A DNA stretch of 64,000 bases from Yamagishiella unicocca (Eukaryota > Chlorophyta > Chlorophyceae > Chlamydomonadales > Volvocaceae), in NCBI GenBank assembly GCA_003116995.1, contig BDSL01000042.1:186001-250000 (forward strand), given 5' to 3'. Shown piece after piece: positions 35,301 to 46,785 of the stretch. The translations under genes and the position numbers were made by a program. The stretch's first letter is position 1. Each line of letters opens with the position of its first letter. A model generated the notes under the pieces. It did not search any database. It was not told where the DNA came from and saw nothing but the letters and a program-made list of their open reading frames with translations.

Positions 35301-38300
35301 AGGAACGTCCCCACCGAAATTCGCCTCTCGGGATCGCCGCACGAGGACGTCCGGGCCAATCGGCAAGCATCGGCTTCTCCGGCAACCTTCGATCGGCCTC
35401 GCTCTTGGGCACGCAGCTTAACGGTAGCAAGAACTAGGTGAAAGGAACGTCCCCACCGAAATTCGCCTCTCGGGATCGCCGCACGAGGACGTCCGGGCCA
35501 ATCGGCAAGCATCGGCTTCTCCGGCAACCTTCGATCGGCCTCGCTCTTGGGCATGCAGCTTAACGGTAGCAAGAACTAGGTGAAAGGAACGTCCCCACCG
35601 AAATTCGCCTCTCGGGATCGCCGCACGAGGACGTCCGGGCCAATCGGCAAGCATCGGCTTCTCCGGCAACCTTCGATCGGCCTCGCTCTTGGGCACGCAG
35701 CTTAACGGTAGCAAGAACTAGGTGAAAGGAACGTCCCCACCGAAATTCGCCTCTCGGGATCGCCGCACGAGGACGTCCGGGCCAATCGGCAAGATCGGCT
35801 TCTCCGGCAACCTTCGATCGGCCTCGCTCTTGGGCATGCAGCTTAACGGTAGCAAGAACTAGGTGAAAGGAACGTCCCCACCGAAATTCGCCTCTCGGGA
35901 TCGCCGCACGAGGACGTCCGGGCCAATCGGCAAGCATCGGCTTCTCCGGCAACCTTCGATCGGCCTCGCTCTTGGGCACGCAGCTTAACGGTAGCAAGAA
36001 CTAGGTGAAAGGAACGTCCCCACTGAAATTCGCCTCTCGGGATCGCCGCACGAGGACGTCCGGGCCATCGGCAAGCATCGGCTTCTCCGGCAACCTTCGA
36101 TCGGCTCGCTCGGCAGCAGCTTAACGGTAGCAAGAAAGTAAAAACCCCACGAAATTCGCCTTCGGATCGCCCACAGACGTCCGGCCATCGGCAAGCATCG
36201 GCTTCTCCGGCAACCTTCGATCGGCCTCGCTCTTGGGCATGCAGCTTAACGGTAGCAAGAACTAGGTGAAAGGAACGTCCCCACCGAAATTCGCCTCTCG
36301 GGATCGCCGCACGAGGACGTCCGGGCCAATCGGCAAGCATCGGCTTCTCCGGCAACCTTCGATCGGCCTCGCTCTTGGGCACGCAGCTTAACGGTAGCAA
36401 GAACTAGGTGAAAGGAACGTCCCCACCGAAATTCGCCTCTCGGGATCGCCGCACGAGGACGTCCGGGCCAATCGGCAAGCATCGGCTTCTCCGGCAACCT
36501 TCGATCGGCCTCGCTCTTGGCACGCAGCTTAACGGTAGCAAGAACTAGGTGAAAGGAACGTCCCCACTGAAATTCGCCTCTCGGGATCGCCGCACGAGGA
36601 CGTCCGGGCCAATCGGCAAGCATCGGCTTCTCCGGCAACCTTCGATCGGCCTCGCTCTTGGGCACGCAGCTTAACGGTAGCAAGAACTAGGTGAAAGGAA
36701 CGTCCCCACCGAAATTCGCCTCTCGGGATCGCCGCACGAGGACGTCCGGGCCAATCGGCAAGCATCGGCTTCTCCGGCAACCTTCGATCGGCCTCGCTCT
36801 TGGGCACGCAGCTTAACGGTAGCAAGAACTAGGTGAAAGGAACGTCCCCACCGAAATTCGCCTCTCGGGATCGCCGCACGAGGACGTCCGGGCCAATCGG
36901 CAAGCATCGGCTTCTCCGGCAACCTTCGATCGGCCTCGCTCTTGGGCACGCAGCTTAACGGTAGCAAGAACTAGGTGAAAGGAACGTCCCCACCGAAATT
37001 CGCCTCTCGGGATCGCCGCACGAGGACGTCCGGGCCAATCGGCAAGCATCGGCTTCTCCGGCAACCTTCGATCGGCCTCGCTCTTGGGCACGCAGCTTAA
37101 CGGTAGCAAGAACTAGGTGAAAGGAACGTCCCCACCGAAATTCGCCTCTCGGGATCGCCGCACGAGGACGTCCGGGCCAATCGGCAAGCATCGGCTTCTC
37201 CGGCAACCTTCGATCGGCCTCGCTCTTGGGCATGCAGCTTAACGGTAGCAAGAACTAGGTGAAAGGAACGTCCCCACTGAAATTCGCCTCTCGGGATGCC
37301 GCACGAGGACGTCCGGGCCAATCGGCAAGCATCGGCTTCTCCGGCAACCTTCGATCGGCCTCGCTCTTGGGCACGCAGCTTAACGGTAGCAAGAACTAGG
37401 TGAAAGGAACGTCCCCACTGAAATTCGACTCTCGGGATCGCCGCACGAGGACGTCCGGGCCAATCGGCAAGCATCGGCTTCTCCGGCAACCTTCGATCGG
37501 CCTCGCTCTTGGGCACGCAGCTTAACGGTAGCAAGAACTAGGTGAAAGGAACGTCCCCACCGAAATTCGCCTCTCGGGATCGCCGCACGAGGACGTCCGG
37601 GCCAATCGGCAAGCATCGGCTTCTCCGGCAACCTTCGATCGGCCTCGCTCTTGGGCACGCAGCTTAACGGTAGCAAGAACTAGGTGAAAGGAACGTCCCC
37701 ACCGAAATTCGCCTCTCGGGATCGCCGCACGAGGACGTCCGGGCCAATCGGCAAGCATCGGCTTCTCCGGCAACCTTCGATCGGCCTCGCTCTTGGGCAT
37801 GCAGCTTAACGGTAGCAAGAACTAGGTGAAAGGAACGTCCCCACCGAAATTCGCCTCTCGGGATCGCCGCACGAGGACGTCCGGGCCAATCGGCAAGCAT
37901 CGGCTTCTCCGGCAACCTTCGATCGGCCTCGCTCTTGGGCACGCAGCTTAACGGTAGCAAGAACTAGGTGAAAGGAACGTCCCCACCGAAATTCGCCTCT
38001 CGGGATCGCCGCACGAGGACGTCCGGGCCAATCGGCAAGCATCGGCTTCTCCGGCAACCTTCGATCGGCCTCGCTCTTGGGCATGCAGCTTAACGGTAGC
38101 AAGAACTAGGTGAAAGGAACGTCCCCACCGAAATTCGCCTCTCGGGATCGCCGCACGAGGACGTCCGGGCCAATCGGCAAGCATCGGCTTCTCCGGCAAC
38201 CTTCGATCGGCCTCGCTCTTGGGCACGCAGCTTAACGGTAGCAAGAACTAGGTGAAAGGAACGTCCCCACCGAAATTCGCCTCTCGGGATTGCCGCACGA

Positions 38301-39529
38301 GGACGTCCGGGCCAATCGGCAAGCATCGGCTTCTCCGGCAACCTTCGATCGGCCTCGCTCTTGGGCATGCAGCTTAACGGTAGCAAGAACTAGGTGAAAG
38401 GAACGTCCCCACCGAAATTCGCCTCTCGGGATCGCCGCACGAGGACGTCCGGGCCAATCGGCAAGCATCGGCTTCTCCGGCAACCTTCGATCGGCCTCGC
38501 TCTTGGGCACGCAGCTTAACGGTAGCAAGAACTAGGTGAAAGGAACGTCCCCACTGAAATTCGCCTCTCGGGATCGCCGCACGAGGACGTCCGGGCCAAT
38601 CGGCAAGCATCGGCTTCTCCGGCAACCTTCGATCGGCCTCGCTCTTGGGCATGCAGCTTAACGGTAGCAAGAACTAGGTGAAAGGAACGTCCCCACTGAA
38701 ATTCGCCTCTCGGGATCGCCGCACGAGGACGTCCGGGCCGATCGGCAGGCATCGGCTTCTCCGGCAACCTTCGATCGGCCTCGCTCTTGGGCATGCAGCT
38801 TAACGGTAGCAAGAACTAGGTGAAAGGAACGTCCCCACCGAAATTCGCCTCTCGGGATCGCCGCACGAGGACGTCCGGGCCAATCGGCAAGCATCGGCTT
38901 CTCCGGCAACCTTCGATCGGCCTCGCTCTTGGGCACGCAGCTTAACGGTAGCAATAACTAGGTGAAAGGAACTTCCCCACTGAAATTCGCCTCTCGGGAT
39001 CGCCGCACGAGGACGTCCGGGCCAATCGGCAAGAATCGGCTTCTCCGGCAACCTTCGATCGGCCTCGCTCTTGGGCACGCAGCTTAACGGTAGCAAGAAC
39101 TAGGTGAAAGGAACGTCCCCACCGAAATTCGCCTCTCGGGATCGCCGCACGAGGACGTCCGGGCCAATCGGCAAGCATCGGCTTCTCCGGCAACCTTCGA
39201 TCGGCCTCGCTCTTGGGCATGCAGCTTAACGGTAGCAAGAACTAGGTGAAAGGAACGTCCCCACTGAAATTCGCCTCTCGGGATCGCCGCACGAGGACGT
39301 CCGGGCCAATCGGCAAGCATCGGCTTCTCCGGCAACCTTCGATCGGCCTCGCTCTTGGGCATGCAGCTTAACGGTAGCAAGAACTAGGTGAAAGGAACGT
39401 CCCCACTGAAATTCGCCTCTCGGGATCGCCGCACGAGGACGTCCGGGCCAATCGGCAAGCATCGGCTTCTCCGGCAACCTTCGATCGGCCTCGCTCTTGG
39501 GCACGCAGCTTAACGGTAGCAATAACTAG
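32369..39529 (+). repeat. 142-bp satellite array, about 50 copies
   Basis: The 142-bp unit is repeated head to tail for 7.16 kb. Copies are nearly identical; common variants are GGCACGCAG/GGCATGCAG and CCCACCGAA/CCCACTGAA. Variant order shows higher-order structure: a six-unit, 852-bp block is repeated (33,714 onwards versus 34,566 onwards), and a two-unit alternation runs from about 37,520 to 38,530. One monomer near 36,060-36,190 is shortened by several single-base deletions. Because 142 is not a multiple of three, its open frames close after two units and are not genes. Confidence 0.97.
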
Positions 39530-39700
39530 CTATCCGGTCAGTCAGAAATACGATTGGGAGCATGCTCCAATTCAGTCGCATTTCCGACTGCTGGGAGCAT
39601 GCTCCCACGTAACTTGCCTATTTCGCGCACCTAGCACGTGCATTTGGTAACTGCCATGTCTACACCTATGCCCGTGATGAAAAGGACCATACTGTAGTCC
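39530..39700. other. Spacer between satellites with a GGGAGCATGCTCC palindrome
   Basis: This short spacer holds two copies of the palindromic core GGAGCATGCTCC (about 39567 and 39595), separated by an inverted CAGTCGCATTTCCGACTG stretch. The core resembles the CATGCTCC motifs of the neighbouring 157-bp satellite. Confidence 0.55.
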
Positions 39701-41660
39701 ATGGACTGTGTATGGACAGTGTATAGACGCACCACCAGCCACCATGCTCCCACCATGCTCCCATTGATTCCTCGCATCAACGGACGATCTTGCCATCCCA
39801 AAACCATACTTCAAGCAGGCCTGACCTACTATGACCGTCGCGGCATCTGTCCGGACCGGTATAAGGCCCACTGTTGCGGTAGCATGTTTTGGTCACTAAC
39901 ATGCTCACACCATGCTCCAACCATGCTCCCACCAATTCCTCGCACTTACCGCCCATCATGCCGTCCCCAAATCATCCCAGACCTACTATGACCGTCGCGG
40001 CATCTGTCTGGACCGGTATCAGGCCCACTGTTTCGGGAGCATGTTTTGGTCACTAACATGCTCACACCATGCTCCAACCATGCTCCCACCAATTCCTCGC
40101 GCCAACCGCCCATCATGCCGTCCCCAAATCATCCCGGACCTACTATGACCGTCGCGGCATCTGTCTGGACCGGTATCAGGCCCACTGTTTCGGGAGCATG
40201 TTTTGGTCACTAACATGCTCACACCATGCTCCAACCATGCTCCCACCAATTCCTCGCACTTACCGCCCATCATGCCGTCCCCAAATCATCCCGGACCTAC
40301 TGCGACCGTCGCAGCACCTGTCCGGACCGGTATCAGGCCTACTGTTGCGGGAGCATCGATGTTTTGGTCACTAACATGCTCACACCGTCTCACACCATGC
40401 TCCAACCATGCTCCCACCAATTCCTCGCACTTACCGCCCATCATGCCGTCCCCAAATCATCCCAGACCTACTATGACCGTCGCGGCATCTGTCTGGACCG
40501 GTATCAGGCCCACTGTTTCGGGAGCATGTTTTGGTCACTAACATGCTCACACCATGCTCCAACCATGCTCCCACCAATTCCTCGCACTTACCGCCCATCA
40601 TGCCGTCCCCAAATCATCCCGGACCTACTATGACCGTCGCGGCATCTGTCCGGACCGGTATAAGGCCCACTGTTGCGGGAGCATGTTTTGGTCACTAACA
40701 TGCTCACACCATGCTCCCACCATGCTCCCACCAATTCCTCGCACTTAACGCCCATCATGCCGTCCCCAAATCATCCCGGACCTACTGCGACCGTCGCAGC
40801 ACCTGTCCGGACCGGTATCAGGCCTACTGTTGCGGGAGCATCGATGTTTTGGTCACTAACATGCTCACACCGTCTCACACCATGCTCCAACCATGCTCCC
40901 ACCAATTCCTCGCACTTACCGCCCATCATGCCGTCCCCAAATCATCCCAGACCTACTATGACCGTCGCGGCATCTGTCTGGACCGGTATCAGGCCCACTG
41001 TTTCGGGAGCATGTTTTGGTCACTAACATGCTCACACCATGCTCCAACCATGCTCCCACCAATTCCTCGCACTTACCGCCCATCATGCCGTTCCCAAATC
41101 ATCCCGGACCTACTGCGACCGTCGCAGCATCTGTCCGGACCGGTATCAGGCCCACTGTTGCGGGAGCATGTTTTGGTCACTAACATGCTCCCACCATACT
41201 CCCACCATGCTCCCATCGATTCCTCGCGCCAACCGCCCATCATGCTGTCCCGAGCTTTTTCGTCAAATTATCCCTAACCTACAGCGACCGTTGAGGCACC
41301 AGTCTGGACCAGTATCTAGTCCACTGTTTACAGGAGCATTTTTTTTATCACTAACATGCTCCCACCATGCTCCCACCAATTCCTCGCGCCAACCGCCTAT
41401 CTTGTTTTCCCCAGCCTTTCCTCAAACTATCCCGGACCTACTGTGGCAGTCGCGGCACCAGTCTGGACCAGTATCCAGTCCACAGTGTATGGGAGCATTT
41501 TTTTGATAGTTAACATGCCCCCACCATGCTCCCATCAATTCCTTGCGCCAACCGCCTATCTTGTTTTCCCCAGCCTATCCTCTAATTATCCCGGACCTAC
41601 TGTGACTGTCGTAGCATCTGTCTGGACCAGTACGTATCAGGCCCACTGTTGCAGGAGCAT
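39701..41660 (+). repeat. 157-bp satellite array, about 12 copies
   Basis: A unit of about 157 bp is repeated. It contains GACCGTCGCGGCATCTGT, TTTTGGTCACTAACATGCTC and CATGCTCCCACCAATTCCTC. Some units are 171 bp because of a 14-bp insertion giving CACACCGTCTCACACCATG. Two 157-bp units plus one 171-bp unit form a 485-bp block that occurs twice in succession (about 40,069-40,553 and 40,554-41,038). Units at the right end (from about 41,200) are more diverged. Confidence 0.92.
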
Positions 41661-42299
41661 CTTTTGTCAATGGCATCCGTTCTGGTTGTCACGACACACA
41701 GCTCCAGAGGCCGCCCGGCTGCCGGATGCGGCACCGACGCGCGTGCATCGGCTCTTGGGTGAAGCGAGCGAAAAGACTGCCGGACACGGCTGATGAGCAA
41801 TCAACACACTGTGACGTGCAAGTTGTGGATGCTGTTTAGAGAATGGACGGAGGTACGCACTAGTCTTACAGCGATGTTGTTGTAACGGTTACAGCGATGT
41901 GTCAGTACAGGGCTGTTTCTTCCAGACTTTGTTAGTTTGTGGCGACAAACTCCGCTGCCTGGGCATTCCAGGCAGCGGGCCTAGGTGCGCTCCCGAACGT
42001 GGCTAACTGCCATCCCTGGAGCACATCTTCCCTGGAGCACATCTACCCTTGCTGCCGACACATGCACATGTGTCCGTTGGCTTCACATCTACTGCAACAA
42101 TAGTATTAATATAACTACCGTAATTACCGGCAATCAAAGCCATGTAACCACATCTACCAGACGATGCTAACCGCAGGGCGCAACTCATGCCCTTAGCGTA
42201 CGGCAACTAACGCACTCTGACAGCTGTCATCCGCCTCCTGACAGCTGTCACAACATCCAATCCATGACACCTGTAGAAGGAAAGTGATGGGGATGGTGA
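41661..42299. other. Intergenic region, nothing recognised
   Basis: No gene or mobile element is recognised. A palindrome TGTAACGGTTACA occurs at about 41882, and the inverted pair GACAGCTGTCA is duplicated at about 42219-42250. Confidence 0.4.
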
Positions 42300-42835
42300 G
42301 GAATGACATCTGCGTTCCCGCTGGGCATCTGCGTTCCCGCTTGTATGCTGTTGCCGTAACTACAGCGCCTCTGTTGCTGTTAGGATTGATTGCGTCATGG
42401 ATTCGGTTTCCACTCGTTCCGACAACGATGGGGACACGTGTGAATCTCGCGATTCAGGTCGGGCGCAGGGCCCTTCTGACCAAATCCGTTGGTGCTGCAG
42501 AGTACTTAGCGGAACCACGCCTCATTCCTCGGCGTAGTTCTTCTGCTTGGTTGTTTTGGTTGTGCTTCTACACAATGTAACACACCGCGCTTGAAGAACG
42601 CCCGCGGCTCCTTGCTGCGTGAATAGGTCACGAGGTCGACGCAGCCGCAGTCAGCACCGCCTTTACGTTTGGAACTTGAGACCCTGCAGCTTGGTAACCT
42701 GCAGCCCGCCTGCCAGCAGCGCCAGTCCGCGGGGCTGTGGTGCCGCGCGCCCACGCCACCCAGCATCAGGTCGAGAGCAGAAGAACCACCTCTGGTCACT
42801 CGCACCCAGATTACCATATTACCATATTCTAGACC
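42300..42835 (+). repeat. Mosaic repeat block, direct partial copy
   Basis: This is a near-identical direct copy of about 25,300-25,800, with the start CATCTGCGTTCCCGC duplicated. It ends at the CCCAGCATCAGG region, where the fold-back begins. Confidence 0.8.
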
Positions 42836-43612
42836 TGATGCTGGGTGGGTACATGAACGCACGGAATGCGGTGAGGGCCCCGGGCACGGGGGGTGCCATG
42901 TCGAGGATGTGCTGGTGCCAGTAGAACACCAAGTGTTCCAGCACGATCTGCTGGTTGCTAACTATCCCCTGCCCCCTGTAAGACGCGGTGGGCTGCAGCG
43001 CCCGGAACGTTTCTTGGTGCCTATACGTGACGTCGTCCCGCGAGGACCCGACGAACGAGCTCAGACGGGAGTTGGGCATCACTGCGGTGCCGACGAGCGC
43101 GCTCAGGAGTCGCCTACCGTCCGTCGCGCGTGCCGAGTTGATGTCAGCACAGAGCGCGTTGGAGTGTAGCCACGAGTTCATCGCGGTCACAAAGGTCGTG
43201 TTGGTGGGCAGGTTGCCGTCCCAGGCTTGGTGCGGTGGGAAGGCAACCTGCCCACCAACGCGACCTTTGTGACCGCGATGAAGTCGTGGCTACACTCCAA
43301 CGCGCTCTGTGCCGACATCAACTCGGCACGCTCGACGGACGGTAGGCGACTCCTGAGCGCGCTCGTTGGGCATCACTGCGGTGCCCAACTCCTCGCGGGT
43401 CCTCGCGGGACGACGTCACGTATAGGCACCAAGAAACGTTTCGGGCGCTGCAGCCCACTGCGTCTTATAGGGGGCAGGGGATAGTTAGCAACCAGCAGAT
43501 CGTGCTGGAGCACTTGGTGTTCTACTGGCACCAGCACATCCTCGACACAGGGGCCGTGCCCGGGGCCCTCACCGCATTCCGTGCGTTCATGTACCCACCC
43601 AGCATCAGGTCT
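42836..43612. repeat. Fold-back (inverted repeat), arms about 370 bp
   Basis: The left arm (about 42,836-43,217) and right arm (43,242-43,612) are close reverse complements around a 24-bp loop (43,218-43,241). Both outer ends carry CAGCATCAGGTC-type sequence of the surrounding mosaic repeat, as if the palindrome was inserted there. Each arm contains a fragment of an unidentified coding sequence (for example SWLHSNALCADINSAR on the strand reading out of the loop). Transcription across it would give a long hairpin RNA. Confidence 0.85.
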
Positions 43613-44575
43613 AGAGCAGAAGAACCACCTCTGGTCACTCGCACCCAGATTACCATATTGCAAACATCGCAATTTACTGCGCATCGCCGGCCTGTTGAAA
43701 CAGTCTTACTTCTGGGATTGTTATTTCCGCGCCGCCGCGCCTTTGACGACTTTCTTGTGCACTACCTGCCTCCTGGCTGCACCTTGCTCTAGGTCGCTAG
43801 GCAGGGTCGTTGAGGCGCGGCTTCACGTACTCCTGCCGAAGGCTGAGTCCACGGCAGGAGGTTGCCATACGGGTCCTCAACCCTGCTCGCGACCTGAAGC
43901 AAGGTGCAGCCAGGAGGCAGGTAGTGCACAAGAAAGTCGTCAAAGGCGCGGCGGCGCGGAAATAACAATCCCAGAAGTAGGACTGTTTCAACAGGCCGGC
44001 GATGCGCAGTAAATTGCGATGTTTGCAATATGGTAATCTGGGTGCGAGTGACCAGAGGTGGTTCTTCTGCTCTCGACCTGATGCTGGGTGGCGCGGGCGC
44101 GCGGCACCACAGCCCCGCGGACTGGCGCTGCTGGCAGGCGGGCTGCAGGTTACCAAGCTGCAGGGTCTCAAGTTCCAAACGTAAAGGCGGCGCTGACTGC
44201 GGCTGCGTCGACCTCGTGACCTATTCACGCAGCAAGGAGCCGCGGGCGTTCTTCAAGCGCGGTGTGTTACATTGTGTAGAAGCACAACCAAAACAACCAA
44301 GCAGAAGAACCACGCCGAGGAATGAGGCGTGGTTCCGCTAAGTACTCTGCAGCACCAACGGATTTGGTCAGAAGGGCCCTGCGCCCGACCTGAATCGCGA
44401 GATTCACACGTGTCCCCATCGTTGTCGGAACGAGTGGAAACCGAATCCATGACGCAATCAATCCTAACAGCAACAGAGGCGCTGTAGTTACGGCAACAGC
44501 ATACAAGCGGGAATGCAGATGCCCTGGCTCCGGAACCAGTGCCGGTGAAACGTACGTGCCGGCGCTGGGGCGTGG
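43613..44575. repeat. Mosaic repeat block, direct piece plus inverted copy
   Basis: Positions 43,613-43,790 repeat about 25,745-25,925 in direct orientation. At about 43,793 the sequence switches, and 43,793-44,575 is the reverse complement of about 25,255-26,038. The junction reads CTTGCTCTAGGTCGC, so the copies meet head to head. The inverted copy is almost identical to the reference block. Confidence 0.82.
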
Positions 44576-46785
44576 CACCGTGAATGCATGGACTGAACGG
44601 ACGGTGACACGGCACTGTTGCGCCGTATAAATGAGCTCCGGTCCTGCTGAACATGCAATACAGGGAGAGGAGCCCATGGCACATCGCGTGCACTGACCAT
44701 TTCGAAACCATAAAACATACCAGGAACCACCAAAGACGATGGAGCATAAATCCGCAATCCCCTAATACTCCGGGGTACAAATAGGGTGACGATCCCATAA
44801 AATGACCGGACCACAGAAGACGGATAGCAGGGAACCACACCAGTAGTGTGAAATCACCGGCACAAGAGCTCCCTTATGTGGTACTCGCGCAGACTGATGC
44901 AGATTCCCAATATCTTAAGGTTTGGAGCTCGTCGAGGCTAGTCGCTTACCCATGCAACACCTCTCAACGCGGACTGAACACTCAGAATTGTTTCATACGG
45001 CTGGTGCAAAGTTTCTGGCCTCGGCAACGATGTGTGCCCTGTAAAGTGACCCTGCCACCTGGTTTGCCCCCACAGTACTTGTTAGGCATTGCATCATGGC
45101 AAAACGCAGATTTCAATGAAAGATGCGTTGTCAACCTCCGTAAAGAATGGCCGTAACAATTAACGTAGACGTTATCCATGGCATGCTCAACTTCGTTCAT
45201 TACCGTCCATCTCCCTCGCAACAGTACAGGCAAGCAATGCTCTTGAACAGGTATACTAACGGGTTCAGTCCGGGTTTGGACCTATTGCATCAAACCAGCG
45301 ATACAAGTACTTAATACTACCGAGCTCCTGTGCACATGCACTGGACCAGTGGTTACTGAAGTCCAAAATAAAGACAACATCACGAAATCCTGCCTGCGCC
45401 ACAAAAATGGTCCCGTGCATCAAATACACCAACAACTTGCGCGTCACTTACAAAACACCTGAACACAACTCACACCGGACTAAGCAGTTTTTGCACGCGT
45501 TACTTCAAATGCTCTTCAAACCTACAATCGAATACAGATAGGTAACATGCTTCAGCCCGCGGAGAGGCTCGCCCGGTCAACTACGCACCGTCCTGCCATT
45601 CGCGATCGCTGATGTGGCCTGTACACTAGCGACCTGCACTGCGACGACGGCATGGATCTTGTTGGCTCCCATGCGAGACCCTACAGGGCGGCAGATGACA
45701 GTCCTCATCACAAAGGAGTACCGATGGAGTACCGATGGAGTACCGATGGAGTACCGATGGAGACGGATGGAGTACCGATGCTGAAGGTCGCTGACGTTCC
45801 GGTGGATCGCTTCACAGTACTGGCCCCAAAGCGAGGAGTGAACTCAGACGACAGGATCAGCAGCCAGCGGGTGCCTTTCGGCAGGGTTGTCTCGCCGTAC
45901 CATACACGTAGGCTACAGTTATATGGCATCGGGCGCATGTGCTACATTTCATCCCGATTTCAAAAATGCTGTTCACCACCGCGCAGTCGACACGTGCCCT
46001 CGCGCGTGACATGGGCCCTTGGCCTCAAAAGGGGCGGGACGGAGAAGCGCGCACGCTGGCGTCAAGACATTCTTACCGGCGTCGAAGTCGTTGGCGTCTG
46101 CCATCCCTGCCGTATGATCGGCATCACTGTTGTTGGCGTCTGCTGCTGGCCGAGCGCATCTGCACATGCAAGACCGTAAAGGAGGTTGTCATTTTTTCGT
46201 CGTATCGAACTCGTTTGCGATAACTCTCTTCCCCATGCCGTCCCGGCTAGACGTAGCACTCAGCTCCTTATCTCGTGCATCAGGGCAAAGGGGAACTCAT
46301 AAGAAACACAGCCCTTGGGACATTGGACGGGCTTACATGGCTCAATATGATGACATCCGTGGTGGGCAAGCGGAGCGACAAGTACGGAACGGGAAGGGAC
46401 ATGAGGGGACAACCTAGACTACCGGCATTGGGTGCTGATAGGTTGCCCATCCCGGTGGCTTACTTCTTAATACTTTTCGAGACGCCCTTCCAACATGACC
46501 GAAGGATCTTGGCTACCTGCAACGGACAACAAAACATCGACACGCCGGATTCAACAAAAGTTAGTCACGACACGAGAGACGCAAGACGCCGCCAAGGGAC
46601 TGTTTCTTTGTCGCCGGCGGCGGAGCACGACCTCGTCTCGAAGCGAATTTCCAAACAAGGTTTTATTTCGTCGTGATCAGGGCAGTGTCCCGACGATGCG
46701 GGTTTGGACTGCTGTAGTCGCGGATTTCGGGCCTCGGGTGACTATCGATGCCACCGCGCCTGAACTGAACAGCCAACAGCGGTAA
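44576..46785. other. Intergenic region downstream of the ABCG gene
   Basis: No gene is recognised. An 11-bp tandem repeat, GGAGTACCGAT, runs about five times at 45715-45780, with one unit degenerate. A minus-strand TGTAA (46337-46333) about 450 nt after the ABCG stop codon is the likely poly(A) signal of that gene. Confidence 0.5.
46333..46337 (-). terminator. TGTAA poly(A) signal of the ABCG gene
   Basis: TTACA on the + strand is the first such signal downstream of the stop codon at 46786-46788. Use is inferred. Confidence 0.4.

Noticed and set aside
32436..39522. Dozens of minus-strand open frames of 98 aa across the satellite
   Set aside because: They are frame echoes of the 142-bp unit: the frame shifts by one base per unit and closes after about two units. 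No independent start, splice or codon signal supports them.
27584..41660. CRISPR-like array
   Set aside because: The repeats are contiguous tandem satellites without unique spacers and lie in a eukaryotic genome.
39701..41793. Open frames up to 188 aa in the 157-bp repeat
   Set aside because: They simply translate the tandem repeat; the frame is kept or lost with unit length and no protein family is recognisable.
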